DNA of 64,000 nt from Acanthosoma haemorrhoidale (GCA_930367205.1 OV884011.1:43351754-43415753); one strand, 5' to 3'; numbered from the stretch's first letter, positions 10,150 through 23,477 are shown. The notes: generated by a model not told the origin, from the letters alone. A program made the numbers and translations.

Positions 10150-12523
10150 ACCTTAACCTTCTCTTCTGTTTGATTGTTATTAATTTAGGGCAAGAAATAT
10201 AATTTCTCCAAAAATATTTTATATATTCGGCTAAAAATCTCAAAACGTTTTTTAGAATTTTTTGTTTCTTCCTGGCACATTTTCATAAAGGGGGATGAAT
10301 TGTAAAAATCCGGCTTTATATTATTATTCATTAAAAAATCTATAAATTGTTTGTAAAAGTTTGTCCTTATATGGTCAGCAAAATAAAGAGATGAAGATTA
10401 ATTTCACTTTTGATATACCTTTAATCTCACGTTGTTAAACACATGCTTAACTTACAATACTGACTGACCACTTAACCTCTATAAACATAACCTAAAAATC
10501 AAAATATGTCTTAATATGTCTATGTTGAGCTCATTTATGGTCTCCAATGTTACATACGATATTAACTCTGCTCAGTGTTAACTTGCAGTTTGTGCTCAGC
10601 CGTTACAATACAAGGATGTAATAAAAAATATATATATATAATAATAATAATAACAACAATAAAAAAACAGTGTCAGCTGAGAGATGCAAATAGAAGAGAA
10701 GAGGCGAGGGTTGACACGGGGTCGCTAGCCGACCGGAGGGTCAGTGGCCCGGGACTCTGCCAGGGCTCAGGGTAAACATTCGTGTCCAGTCCGGGGCAAA
10801 ACACACTCTTATCTGTCTTTGTTCTCTCTCTCGGTACGTCCGTATGTCGTCCTGTTTTGTATTTGTATTTCAGCTTTAACGGGGAGGTTCCGCATTTGCT
10901 TTAGCGTGGCTATCTCTTGCCATATCTTGTCGGCCTCTCCGCTATCAACCCCAGGGAGCTTAGACCTCTTTCTGGTACAAAACAGTGGGTGAGTCAAAGG
11001 CAAACCAAAACAGTGCTGTAGCGTGCTTACAAACACATTCATTTATTACCGACCCATAAAGGATGCTATGTATGACCGTCTGTCACACATTGTCGACCTC
11101 CCCCTAATAGCAACGAATTAGGGTTTAAAAGGATGAACTAATGACTCTCCAGGGATGAAAACTAGTCCTCAAGTCTTCATTGAATTGGTAAAGGACATCG
11201 TTTCCTGGAGTGGTGGAACGGTCAGTAGTTTTCTAATTTAGTGATGAGAGTTAAGGAAATTAGAATTAGAAAGTATAATGTCAAATAAATGTCTTATTAA
11301 AATCGAATCAAACAGAACTTTCTACGAGTTCAGAGTTATAAATTTATATTGTTTGGCATGGTTGCAAAAAAAAAACCTGTAGCGTGTATTTAAAATCTAA
11401 AAATGATCTAATATATTTGAAACTGTAATGGTATAAGCAGCAAGCAAAACACTGATTTACGATATATACGTTCCAGTTTAGATATATCTCTCCATATTCT
11501 AAAAAATAATGTTTTGGGAGTGAACTACACAAATCGTGCAGTTAATGTAGCCTATCAGAATGATAAATCATCCCTGTTATTTTTATTTTCAGTAAATATT
11601 TTAGCCATTTCTTTTGTGATTGATGTAGTTTAAAAAAATGCAGTGAAGAGACAATATACAAAGATACTTATGATAATTCGCATGATTTTTTTAAATTCTT
11701 ATTAAATAATACTTATATTATTAAATTACTATAAAAAATACAAAGCCTGTTTCCTTAAAACTATCTCAATTTCTAAGTCCCTTGTAAATAAAGAATAGGT
11801 AGCGAGACTGATCTTTGTATTTTAAGTGATGTATACCTAAGTGGCCCTGTACTATATTGTCAAGAAACGTTATGGTCGCCAAACATGGCCATTTTCGAAG
11901 CAGGTCCACTCGCGTAAGAAAGCATCTGTTTCTATCACTACACAAATTGTTAAATTATTTTCTTAAAGTGTCTGTCTATAATATTTCCTATCATTACAAC
12001 CCGAGTAGAACCAATGATATGGCATGGTTATATCCATGAGCTTTTTATATAGTGAAGGAGTTGGTACCCTATTTGTTGTGGCTAGGAGAACACTTCAGAA
12101 TATTTCGACCTCAGATGTCAAAAACGAGACTGAAAACTCACTCCTGTTGCAAATAAAATTGGCGAGCTTTGACAAGATATAAAATTCTCACGGTTAAACT
12201 TCTTACAGAACGAATTGACACTATTTTAGTTATTTGTCTTTAAAACAGTACAATCAAGTTAGTAATGTTATCCTTTACTATGTTGTGATATGTACATTTA
12301 CACATCAATTCTGAACAAGAACGAAACAACAAATGTTTATACTATAATGTGGCGCTCTCACACTCCGATAGTTGGAGCCAGTGAATACATGTTATAGCAG
12401 AAAGCATCACTTGTTCCTTCTTTCCACCAGTGTTCTCAATCAAATGAAAATGTATATGTATATATAATTCTTTTTTCTGTTCAATTATGTATTTTTTACT
12501 CTAGATAAATTTTTTTTTTTTAG
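10150..12523. other. Non-coding, upstream of the first recognised LSM11 exon
   Basis: Mostly AT-rich. A GC-richer block at about 10650-11050 holds CT-rich runs and short frames on both strands that I cannot assign; it looks like an old repeat. The 5' exon of LSM11 should lie here or further upstream, but I could not recognise it. Confidence 0.4.
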
Positions 12524-12612
12524 GAAGGAAAAACATTCGTAAGTTTATGCTGGAAATCGATGGACCTTTAGCTAAGCTTAGAGAAGCGATGGAAAACAGA
12601 TCAAAAATAAAA
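12524..12612 (+). CDS. Lsm11: LSM11 exon (start of Sm1 region), U7 snRNP Sm-like protein
   Basis: LSM11 replaces SmD2 in the U7 snRNP, which processes replication-dependent histone pre-mRNA 3' ends in the nucleus. The exon follows a strong T-tract acceptor (TTTTTTTTTTAG) and ends AAA|GTAACT. After two bases it encodes 29 codons including EIDGPLAKLREAM and SKIK. This matches the short helix (GPL-x-x-L) and first strand that open the LSM11 Sm domain. The exit phase is 0, and the next exon at 14071 continues in frame as KIK-VTTRSATGIRG, the expected Sm1 strand order. The entry phase shows that an upstream exon ending with one extra base is missing from this annotation. Confidence 0.85.
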
Positions 12613-12854
12613 GTAACTTAAATTCTTCCATTTGACTACATTCCTAAATAAAAAAACAGTATATAGAGGGTTGTCCAAGTTCATAAAACAAAAAAACACA
12701 TATTCTTTCTCTTTTCTCTATTGCCGGCAAGTAACGTCTTCAAATAAACGTTTAAGTGAATTAATTTTTGCTCCACGTGACTTTAACAACGTCTCGTTAA
12801 GATTAATATTTAATTAGAAATTTTTAAGGTGGCATTATTAGAATAGTAGATGTC

Positions 12855-13735
12855 TTTAGTAAGTTTGTAACGTTATCAGTGACAGACTGGGCATGTTAAA
12901 CATCAGCGTAAACGCCGGGAAGACCGACTGCGTAATCTTCTCCCTCCAAAAGGGGAAAAAATCCTTGCCAAAATCGTATAGCGTGGGAGGGCAAGAGAGC
13001 TCACCAGCTTTCTCAATAATGCACTATTTGGGTATACAAATGGATAGGCATCTCCATTTCTCTACTCATTTTAGTAATAAAATAGAAAAAGTACGACAAA
13101 GGTCTTACCGGCTACTTGCTACTTGCTAACTTCACCTAACCTGTCCCTTCGTCTCAAATTGATGATATATAAATGTGTCCTCCAGCCAGCTCTGCTGTAC
13201 GGTACCCCACTATTTACCCACTTGACTGACAATACAGCCAAATGTCTCCAACACTTCCAGAATGGAATCATGCGAAAAGTGGTCCGACATACCTCTTTCG
13301 AGAGGTTGAAGAACGCTGACCTGCACCCGTTGCTTGGTGTGCCGTCGGTGGGTGAGTTCATCCGCCGGAGACACATTAAGTTTTTTGACTCGTCGCAGCA
13401 CCTGACAAACCCAGTGTTTAACACTATGACCCCACCACCCCTCCCGCATCGACGGCAACAGACTGTCGGGGAAAAATTAGGATAAAAATTAGTATGTAAG
13501 TTAGTTTTAAGGTTGATCAAAAAGGTGAGCCCCATCACCTTTATTAGTCAGTTTAGTCAAGTTTAGTCATGCTTGTTTATTCGATTATATAATTTCTATA
13601 AAATAACAAAACCTGTATATAATGTAGTGATGCTACAGGAAATACAAATTAATTTGTGAATAGATTCACCTGAGGATCTATAATTATATATAATTATCTG
13701 TAAATTTAAAGGGGCTATGAAGAAGAAAAAAAACA
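12855..13735 (+). mobile_element. LINE family A copy in an LSM11 intron
   Basis: The fullest A copy in the window, 5'-truncated. It carries the reverse-transcriptase C-terminal region, a 3' UTR with GGTGAGCCCCATCACC, and an end reading AGGGGCTATGAAGAAGAAAAAAAAC. ATAGTAGATGT (12844-12854) and ATAGTCGATGT (13736-13746) may be a target-site duplication with one change. It lies in sense orientation in the intron between LSM11 exons 12524-12612 and 14071-14209. Confidence 0.8.
12893..13485 (+). pseudogene. Reverse transcriptase C-terminal region of LINE A, frameshifted
   Basis: Two overlapping frames. The first (12893-13129) contains VNAGKTDCVIF, YLGIQMDRHLHFSTHF and KVRQRSYRLLA, the region after the catalytic aspartates of Jockey-like reverse transcriptases. 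The second (13123-13485) contains LRLKLMIYKCVLQPALLYGTPLF, FQNGIMRKVV and ADLHPLLGVPSV, the conserved C-terminal part. A frameshift between them near 13125 breaks the protein. The catalytic FADD block itself is absent through 5' truncation. Confidence 0.85.
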
Positions 13736-13824
13736 TAGTCGATGTGAATCTCGCTTTATTTATTCGTTTATATAAATTAGTTTCTTGTAATGATAGTTTT
13801 ATGTAGTGGACTACCTTTTTGGGA

Positions 13825-13892
13825 CATAACCGTTACACCAACATAACCGTTACACCAACATAACCGTTACACCAACATAACCGTTACACCTA
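13825..13892. repeat. Minisatellite, four 17-bp units
   Basis: Four tandem units of CATAACCGTTACACCAA, the last with one change (CCTA). Located in the LSM11 intron about 180 bp before the next exon. Confidence 0.95.
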
Positions 13893-14070
13893 CATAAATA
13901 CCTAAATAAACAAATATGTTTATTTATTGATTTTTGCATGCTACTTACTTCCTGCTTCTTTTGTGTGTTTTTACCGAAACTGTTTTGCGAATATGACTCA
14001 CCTGAAACAAAAATAATAAAATTATAGTATTTATTATTGTACATATATATTTTTTTTTTTTTTACAATAG

Positions 14071-14209
14071 GTCACAACGAGGTCAGCGACTGGTATACGC
14101 GGTTACGTTATCGCCTACCTGTCAGGCTTCGATAAGATGTGGAACCTAGCACTGGAAGAGGTCACCGAAGTCTGGGAACGCAAAATAAAGAAAAAAACCC
14201 CAGCCCTAG
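14071..14209 (+). CDS. Lsm11: LSM11 exon (Sm1 motif), U7 snRNP Sm-like protein
   Basis: Bounded by a long T-tract acceptor TTTACAATAG and a donor CTAG|GTGAGG. It encodes 46 codons plus one base. The Sm1 core is plain: RSATGIRGYV (strand, turn, strand), then GFDKMWNLALEEVTEVW. The FDKxWNxALxDVxE pattern is diagnostic of LSM11 among Sm proteins and forms the Sm1 RNA-binding loop. The tail KIKKKTPAL is basic and begins the linker that separates Sm1 from Sm2 in this family. The single leftover G joins the CC at 27627 to make an alanine codon, so the two exons are phase-compatible across a 13.4-kb intron. Further exons inside that intron cannot be excluded. Confidence 0.92.
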
Positions 14210-17200
14210 GTGAGGGAGTGCGATAAGTTAAAAAAAAAAATGTGTGGTTATTTTTAGTAAAATGTTTTTGAATAACCTTTGACGTAACCTCCACGAGTTC
14301 ACCTTTAGCATGTTGTAAATCGTATTTTATTTAAATATTAATAATTTTGTAAAATAAATACTCGGTATATCGGCTTAGGCTGATGAAAGATATTCATAAA
14401 ATTTATTAATGGTCAACGATTCTACTCACTATGAATGTCCTAGGTCCTAGGTATGAGATGGTGGTAAAGATATGTGCGTGGCTTAAAGATGGTTTAAAAT
14501 AATTCATTAATACATTTGATGAATATCTAACATCTCTCTTTCATTAGCCTAAGCCGATACCCTACAAATCCACCTCCCCCCTGTTAGTTATTTTGTTTTC
14601 TCGAAATTGTAAATTTATATTACGTAAATAATATCAGATTAACTTATCGGCCGTTGAACTCTTGGCACATTTCATCACCTCCACAAAAAAAACAAAAAAG
14701 TTGAAAGAAAAAAAATTTCGTTAATTGAAATCTTATCTTTATTTGAATTTGATTTTTTTCTTAAATGTATTTTGAATTTTTCCGAAATTCGTGATAAATT
14801 ATTCTTCAGTTTCTTATTTCGTTTTGAGAGTTCAAATTGATTCCCCGAGACCTGAGGGTATAGTAAGTAAATAGCTAAGTAAAGCTACTTAGAAATAGTA
14901 CGTTCAGCGGTCGTAAAAATGATACATACTATATGAAACTTTTATTAGTATATTCCACGGCACCATATATTACGCTCATAAAAGTTTTATCAAGATACCA
15001 ATAGCTGGAAATAGGAGAAAATTAAAATGAAACATAAACAAATCGTACATCTGCAGTTAGAATTGGTCAATAATAGGTCAAAATTGTTTTTGGTTTACTT
15101 AACTTTAAATTAAGTTTTGGAAAAGCGTGTATGTGCCCAGACCTTGATAGAATACCCGGTTCGCATCCACAATATCTAACCAACTAGATATGTTTTCGTA
15201 CTTCCCTTCTTTGATCGTTAATATTTGTGTCCTTAATCTTAATTACTACGTTTAAACAAAACATGTAATTTAGCTCTTTATTAAAAAATGTTATTAGTAT
15301 TTCTTTTCCCCATAAAGTTACCATCTGACCCCTCCATGTGGCCGGCAGTATATTATATAGCTTGCTGAAATTATCGGTTTAGAAATTCAATATGTAAATC
15401 TGCTAACGAAGGGAAATAATTCATATATTTATGACGTTCGGACATCTCAGAGGATGCTCATGTTTGTAAACAGCTGAAAGTTGTTTATCAGTAGAAAGTG
15501 GCCACGACGAAAGTACTTTCGCCAGCCGAATCTTTTTATATTTCCAAGTAGGAAAGTTTGTTTTTGTAGGCTTTTTTTATAAAACTTTTTTTCTTTTGGG
15601 GGGGGGGACGATCTACGATTGGAATTCGACAACAATTTAGCTATTGCAAGAATGTGCTCTCAAGTAATCATTAGTTAAGCATGATGGTTTGTACTCGCTC
15701 AAAACGTACTCGTAATAATACGAATTTAGTTAGTTTGAGTCGTGTCGTAGAAGATAGTCTACTTTAGTCTAAAAATACGGTAACGCAAAAAATAGTTTCA
15801 AAGATTTTCCAAAAACTGAAATAGTGTCAACAACATAAATTGTTCAATTATTGCTGTTTGATTTTTTTGAGAATTTGAGTGATCGAGATGGTCTATAAAA
15901 TTGAATTAAATACTTTTTTTCAAAAATTCCAAGTTGAGTGTTACAATAATTTAATGAGTATTCAAGAAACTCAAGCGGTACCTACGGCTAACTATCTCTC
16001 GATAGTATTTCTTCACTGACTACTCCCTTCACTCCATTTAAATTCATTTTTAAAAATTGAATTTAGTTCATATTTGATATTAGATAAGTATTTAAGAAAC
16101 ATATAATAATCATTTAAATCATTTAAAAACAAATCACGAAGTAGGTACACACATATTAGTATTTTTAATCAAATAAAACAAAAAATCACCCACAAAATAT
16201 TATTTAATTAAGCAAATAATTGCTTAAGAATTTCTTTATTTCATTTTATGTCACATAAGCTCATTACACATTGACCAGACACTTGAGCGTCTGTTAACTA
16301 AATGTAACACATCTACTTACACAGGCAAAGAGAAATAAAACATCCTACAACTAAATGATACGATATCCTTCGTTAGTATATAATACTGTAGTGTCATTCA
16401 GTTTTTGTTCTTGATATTTGTTTTTTATTACCAGATATTCTTCTGAGCATACGCATCCGATAAATTTGCAGTATGTACTTAGATTCAAAATATAAATGGG
16501 TACAAATCCCGATCTAATAATAAATGAGAGGAGTCATAACCGGTTTAATTGGCTTACAAAGAGGGGATTAGCATTTGCTAGTATTAACTTTCCCTGCCTC
16601 CCTTTCACTCTGGTTTTTGCTAAAGAAGCCCCCTTTCGTTTTCTAATGCACCTTCGCTACTTTTTCTTATCGCTCCTCTTATCCACTCACGCACACGCAT
16701 ACCCGGCTATCATTAACTTGTTTTAACACTTCTAATTATATCCTCTAACAAAACAAAGTAACGTTTTCTCACGAATGAGATATTCTTACGTGCATATATT
16801 AAAATATAAGTAGAATCTACCTAATCAGTGTTTTCCTAATGAGGCAGGCCCACTAAAGTTCGATTTTTGAATTGTTTTAGTTTAAAAAACAAAACACAAA
16901 AATAAAGTAACCCTTAGAATCGAGAAAAATAATTATTCCGAGACAAAGCATCTATTGAATAACATAAAGTTCAGTTAACAAAATCATGTCTGACAAATGA
17001 AATTAACTAATACATCACAAAAAACATATAAAAATAATAATATATGACAGTCTGAAATAAGTGTAACCTTCTAAAATAATAATAATTATGAAATATCACA
17101 TAAAATAAAAGATTGTTTAACAGCATTTGGTAAATAATATAATAACAAGAGGGGCTACCCTTATTTTACGTACTCTTAAGGTAACCCGTTCTGTTTTTAG

Positions 17201-17518
17201 ATGCATGATATTTAACACGGTAGTCGATGATGTCTTAAATAAAAGCAAGCTTACAAAAAAAGTTAATTTCTACCGAACCAGGTATTAAATGAAGAACTCG
17301 GGGTCCTGATTAATAATATGTAATAGGTTTCGGGACTTCAATGGTCGTTGTTGATACGAAATTCTTTCGAATACTCCTGCTTATATAGAGGGTAGGTACT
17401 TTGTTAGGTGCAGTTTTACTTAGTACCCCACTATGATAGAAATAAGGGTTGGGCATAGTAGACTCGCATATGGTTACCATATGATCCGAAATAATAAATC
17501 ATTGAAATAGATCCTGGT

Positions 17519-18238
17519 GGTTCGGTATTGTCGGGATAGTCGATGTCCTGGCATCCGTGGTTCGGTATTGTCGGGATAGTCGATGTCCTGGCATCCGTGG
17601 TTCGGTATTGTCGGGATAGTCGATGTCCTGGCATCCGTGGTTCGGTATTGTCGGGATAGTCGATGTCCTGGCATCCGTGGTTCGGTATTGTCGGGATAGT
17701 CGATGTCCTGGCATCCGTGGTTCGGTATTGTCGGGATAGTCGATGTCCTGGCATCCGTGGTTCGGTATTGTCGGGATAGTCGATGTCCTGGCATCCGTGG
17801 TTCGGTATTGTCGGGATAGTCGATGTCCTGGCATCCGTGGTTCGGTATTGTCGGGATAGTCGATGTCCTGGCATCCGTGGTTCGGTATTGTCGGGATAGT
17901 CGATGTCCTGGCATCCGTGGTTCGGTATTGTCGGGATAGTCGATGTCCTGGCATCCGTGGTTCGGTATTGTCGGGATAGTCGATGTCCTGGCATCCGTGG
18001 TTCGGTATTGTCGGGATAGTCGATGTCCTGGCATCCGTGGTTCGGTATTGTCGGGATAGTCGATGTCCTGGCATCCGTGGTTCGGTATTGTCGGGATAGT
18101 CGATGTCCTGGCATCCGTGGTTCGGTATTGTCGGGATAGTCGATGTCCTGGCATCCGTGGTTCGGTATTGTCGGGATAGTCGATGTCCTGGCATCCGTGG
18201 TTCGGTATTGTCGGGATAGTCGATGTCCTGGCATCCTT
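17519..18238. repeat. Minisatellite, 18 tandem 40-bp units, essentially identical
   Basis: Eighteen consecutive 40-bp units starting GGTTCGGTATTGTCGGGATA. All are identical by eye except the last, which ends CCTT instead of CCGT. Because 40 is one more than a multiple of three, each reading frame cycles through all three phases every 120 bp. The minus strand has no stop in the cycle, so all three minus frames are open for 220-270 codons as a 40-residue repeat (PGHRLSRQYRTT and so on). The plus strand has stops. I read the open frames as a by-product of the unit, not evidence of a protein. The near-perfect identity implies recent expansion or homogenisation. Confidence 0.98.
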
Positions 18239-19289
18239 GGGCCACAGAGCTAGTTAGCTCCGACTTACTGGGACCATTTGGACTTTTCCATGTGTATGAA
18301 AATGTGAACATTGCTGGATTGTACTGACGTGTCTAAGACAGGTGATATTTAGCTACACCCTCTCCTATGAAACCTCGTCTCCTATAAAACAACATCTTTA
18401 ACTCCCGCGTGACATTTGGGACTGGGGTGCCTCCTGTGTCCTGGCCGGTTCCGGGGTCCGTTCTGCCCATCCGATCTGTGGGCTCCCTCAAATGAGTTTA
18501 TATATATATGCAAATAAGGCGTTGATGTTCTTCGAGTTTTACGACCCAATCAGTCACGAAAAACTAACGAACAAATTGATTTTTTGTCAGAAACTATGAC
18601 CCAGGTCTTAACATCGCAAGGACTGACAGATGCGTATACGTGGAATCAAAAATCGGATCGTAAAAACCAAATCAACATAATTTTGGAAATCCGACGCGGT
18701 ACTACCATTTAGGAAAAAAATCTAAACTTTTTTTCCCCGCACCAGTGTAAAAAAAATATATATTGACTTAATTGTTTTCAGGAATTCAGAAGAATCTTGA
18801 GTTCGTTTGAAATTTATCGTCTGCCAATAGCTATAACTATGATATATAAGAGTTATTTTAGGCGAGGCGAATAAAACCAACACTAAATAGTTCAGACCGC
18901 GATCCCATGTGGACAAAAACAATTAAAGCGTTCGCGATGAGGTTGTTAATAAATTATGAAAATTATTAACTAATATAGTGCTTTTTCTCCATGCCATTCA
19001 CACTGGCTTTCAAAGCTTTCTAATAGTGTTTAATATTGTGTATTTGAGTTATGTCAAACATACTTATCATAACGGCTATTATTACATCGCAAATTATATT
19101 ATTGCTGTTATTAACCAATAAAATACTTATGTAGGTCTGCGTAGGAGGAAAAATACTGAATGGATATGGATAATTTACAATACAACAATTTATTATGCCC
19201 TACATCGGGAAATTATACTGAAACTCTCAATAATTCTTTCCAAAAACCTTTTACGATATATGGGAACTGCGTTTGTTTTGACTGCGCGG

Positions 19290-19640
19290 GATGTGATGCA
19301 CAAGAAGGAAAGAGTGGCGGGCAGGAAGAAAGTGCAGTTGCTAGAAGTAGAGGGTACTGTGATGCAAGTGAATGCACTTTCACGGGCTGCATTCCACTTC
19401 CCGGGTCAATCACCCTCGGCTAGTGTAGTCCTTTCCTAGTCCAAGTCCCATCTCCTCTTTAGTCCATTATAGTTCTCCTAAGGGATCTGTTGAGGGATCA
19501 ATCACACACATCAGGCAGTGGTGTCATCAGCATTGAATCGTTGCAGAGACCGAAGGGAGAGGCTTCACTTTCAAGCAGGTGCTGGACAATCGATTTTCGT
19601 CTGCCTGTAGGTTCGGTCGATCTGAAATTATAAATGTATA
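19290..19640. repeat. Dispersed repeat E, copy 1
   Basis: GC-richer block. Its part near 19550-19625 (GGGAGAGGCTTCACTTTCAA, then a GTTCGGTCGATCT-like end) resembles 59905-59970 (GGGAGAGGCTCGACTTTCAA, then TACGATCTACGAC). The two copies are diverged and their limits are unclear. Nature unknown. Confidence 0.4.
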
Positions 19641-20319
19641 TTCCACCACAATAACAAACATCTTCTAGATTAGGTAAAACCCCTGAAGTTTTTTTCAATT
19701 GCGTTTTGTTCTTATGGCCAATGACAATAGGATTCGCGTAACTAATATGGTTTTTATTTTTTGTAGATTAAAAACAATTTTTCAAATATATTTTTTTGTT
19801 TTATGTACATTGTTTGCTCTCGAGACAATTTTTACGTGGAGGTTCCTCTCAGTCCTAACGACATGAAAACTATGTCCCCATAAAGTATGATCTAGGGTAA
19901 TTCAATAATTTAATTACTTATTAGAGATTAATATAAAAATTTTGATTTTTAACTTTCTGATTATCAATATGTAATAGATGTGTAGAATTCTGCAAAAATT
20001 CGTTGCAGAAAAGTTGCGAAAACTCTTTCGCAGCTGTTGTGAGCTAAAACATGTAATTCCCGAAAAAAAAAACTTTGTATCGAATGACGCAGCCAACAAG
20101 CCGCAACACTATTAGCGCACTCAAATAAAATTTAAAACTTTGCTTGGAATCCGTAAGCATGTATCACCTTGACTCATATTTTCCTGCGACGTGGTTTTCA
20201 ATAGGTCGGATGAGTTTCCCTCGTCGGGACCTAAATCGTTTTATTATTCTCTTCCTGTTATAACAGAAGTACATATATGTTTCACAGCAGCAGTCCTGCT
20301 ATATACCTCAATATGTTGC

Positions 20320-20680
20320 TAAAGGCCTTGGTTCGATCTCCGATTTGGCCTGATTCGGAGCGGGTGCCCTCGAGTAGCGCTTATACGGGAGAAAGGCTCT
20401 TGAGGAATATCCTCCATGCATATTGTTTTTATCTTATGTTCTTTAATTGCTATTATTATTTAATTGCTGCCTTATTAGCCTTGCCTTCCGCTGGCCCCTA
20501 CCTCTCCGCACCTTGCCCTATAGTCAACATTGGATGTAAGCTTGCAGATGGAGAGTGCAAGAAGTTTTCCCCGTGAGGGCCACTGCAGTCGGAAGTGAGC
20601 GGTCGTCCTTGGCTGGGTCGCAGTCACTGGGTCATGCAGTCTTCCGGCTCCCTACCCCTCCATTCAAATAACCTCACTTC
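20320..20680. other. GC-rich block with GGTTCGATCTCC
   Basis: Contains a B-box-like GGTTCGATCTCC at 20330 and CT-rich tracts, in the style of the blocks at 1500 and 10650. Possibly an old SINE or other repeat; no assignable frame. Confidence 0.3.
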
Positions 20681-21234
20681 CTATTCGGTTTCTTTTTTCC
20701 TCCTTATTTATCAATTTTTTTTTTTTATCCTCCATTCGTTCTATCAAGCTGAAGTTTAACCAATTGAGCTTGATGATCTTTGCCTCTAAAGTCCAGTTGG
20801 GTATGAATCTATTGTTTCTTCTAACTGTGTCGAGGATGAATGCTATTCCAGATCGTTATAAGGTTTACTAACTAGATGATCCAAATTATGAGTCGAGGCA
20901 ATGGATTACTTGGAATTTTTTTTAATAAAAAATAAAATATTGACCCAAAAAAAAATTGATGCATAACACAATTAAATGTTTCATGAAGACTACGAAAACG
21001 ATTGAATAGCCTTTTTAATGATTTGTAGAAATAGTGGTACTCTTAAGCCCCAATTTATTATTACTTCGCAGAATCATTCATCGAAAACAAAAAATACTGT
21101 TCGAGTTAAAGTTTCGAACATGATGTTTAATGATTCGCCTAGTATTAAATAAAATATTTAAGTCGTGTTTTATGGAGATGGCTAAATTTGTATGTATCTT
21201 TAAATTCAAATGACAACCCCAAGGTTAAATTTCA

Positions 21235-21320
21235 TGCGGCTCGCCTCATTGATGTTAATTCACACACAGGTACTTAGTCAGGCACCCTAACCGCTGGGCT
21301 ACTACAGAGCCAGTTCTACC
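21235..21320 (-). mobile_element. tRNA-derived SINE head, minus strand
   Basis: Read on the minus strand: GTAGTAGCCCAGCGGTTAGGG, of which TAGCCCAGCGG fits the A box consensus, followed by GCCTGACTAAGTAC like an anticodon arm, and a worn B box about 35 nt on. The tail is not delimited. Probably a SINE and not a functional tRNA gene, since the acceptor stem does not close. Confidence 0.42.
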
Positions 21321-22476
21321 AGGTTTGGAATCAAGCTAACTTCGTTCGTGTCAAAGGAAATTGTAAACTACGCTCAAGAACCCAGGACAAATATACAGTC
21401 AAGTATAAATAAAACTATTGGCCGAGCAGACCATATAAAAAGCTCCGACAGGCCCAGTGGCCTTTGCCGTGTGATGTAGGACTGTCCTGTGAAGTGGTTT
21501 GTCCTGAGCAATCACAAATATAGCACTGAAGGCTCAGGGAATAGATAGGCCTACTAAAATCTATTGAAATCCACATGGCTAACCTTGTCAGGCCCAAGGA
21601 TGGCAATGCCTCAGGCACTACTAACCTTCTCCCTTTCTTATTTTATTCTAAGTCTGCCTCTTTGTCAGGCACTAATAGGCCTTTATTTTTATTTTATGAT
21701 TGTCATATCTCGAAATGGAAATACCACTCAGATCCTCCATGTGCTTTGTTCCAGTAGTTATTCAGTTTTCCCAACGAGGATGAGCAAACTGTGGTACAGT
21801 TATGATATTGCCAACACTGTTTCTGATTACCTCCCTGTATTTTATATGTTCTTTGTTGATATTAATGACATCTTATTCCGCTTTCGAGCAACTCCACTCG
21901 AGTCGGCAAATGACCAGCCGAATATTATTTAAATAGACTACTAGAAATTAAATTAGACTTACTCCGTCCCCCTGGACATGGACACATGGCTGCGAAATTC
22001 GTTAGATAAACAAAATTGTAATTCTTGTATAAAGTGGTCCGCGCTTTGTCTGTTTATACCCTGTATATTGGTAATTATGTTGCATCATTAAATTACGAAA
22101 TAAACTCCTTAGAAAGGTATAACATTTCCGAACGGCAGCCAGGGAGTTTTTTTTAATGCTTTCGAAACGACTTTATAAATAAACCTTCTCGATATTTTTA
22201 CTCAAAATACTGCATTATATTTGGTAAAGAGTCTAAAAATAAAGAATATAGATTGTCATAGAGCTGGGACATGTTATTCAGTCAGACGTTCATTCTAACA
22301 GAGCTCTCCTTGAGCTTTTGCTAGAGATCTCGTGCTCTGTTCCCGCCCCATAGCAACTATATTTTGCTGATGAACATTAAAACACAACTATAAATAGTTA
22401 ACTTATTGACTTAATGCTTAAGAAAAATCAACTTCAACTGCAATGATGATTTTTTAAAGTTATTTTTTCTAAAGAT

Positions 22477-22478
<2 letters not shown>

Positions 22479-22518
<40 letters not shown>
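22479..22518. repeat. (TC)n microsatellite
   Basis: About 20 uninterrupted TC dinucleotides. Confidence 0.97.
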
Positions 22519-22519
<1 letters not shown>

Positions 22520-23477
22520 CGCCCCAAGTGAAATGGGGTAACTTATTTTAAATAAATTAGTAAAGGGATCGGGAGCTACCGACTGGGTTAGCAACCCCCC
22601 GAAATGAATTAGTAAACAGTTCTGTTTCTTTAATCGCCTTCGGATTGGCACCGCGGCGGTATATCTGCGGTGAACGGCCGCGGCCAGCCTAGAAATAAAA
22701 GGTTGAAAAAACGCGGCTTACAAATAGACCGACTCCTTTTTTTAAACATCTGCTTAACCCAATTTCTCGAGCCGACGTCTCCTCTACGGATTAATCGCAA
22801 CACCATCTCTACAAGATGTGTCCCAAGTCCCATTTAATTTCAGACCGCCAGTGTCTTATCCGATAGGTTAGCTTTTGGGGACGTACATAGATCGAAAATT
22901 TTTCGCATATGGAATCACAGTTTGTATTCCAAAAGAATGATTTGAAACCTTCATAACATGAGTGCGTTACTTAGCTGCTACTAAACCAGGGTTACCATAA
23001 CCCTGACAGAGGCTCTTTATAAATAGCTATCTACCTATGTAAATATTATTCTTGAATTTTAAATTAAACAGTTTTTGTTTAGACAGAATTCATCATGGTT
23101 ATTAATAGTGTACTCTTTGTTAAATGCAGGTAAATTCATGGATATAGGTCTCATAATAGCCATTTTCAAGCACATCCGCTCAAGTTTATTTCGTGAATTT
23201 AAAAAAGGTTTAAATCATGCTATTTATAACAGTTTATAGAGGGAATAACATTTTTTTTTATTTATGTGTAGGGGGACAATTCGTCAGTTTCTTCCTCAAA
23301 TACCGACTTGTGCCCCTCCCACTCACGCGTGGGTGAATCGTGCCATTTAACTGTTGTTGACTTGATCCTTTCTATAATAAATTAGAAATGGGTACCTCCT
23401 TTCAGGACTTTCTCTATACCCTAAATTAGAGTTTATTAAATTAGGGACCGCTTCGTGTATCTAGGTGAATAATGCTC

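Noticed and set aside
13119..13538. 139- and 82-codon minus-strand ORFs
   Set aside because: They are antisense shadows of the LINE A reverse-transcriptase region; similar shadows recur at 4791-5042 and 53131-53436.
17519..18238. CRISPR-like array
   Set aside because: The units are directly abutting identical 40-mers with no unique spacers, in an animal intron.
17431..18311. Three overlapping 226-270-codon minus-strand ORFs over the 40-bp array
   Set aside because: They are the same open 120-bp cycle read in three phases; the flanking unique sequence adds nothing recognisable, so no protein is claimed.
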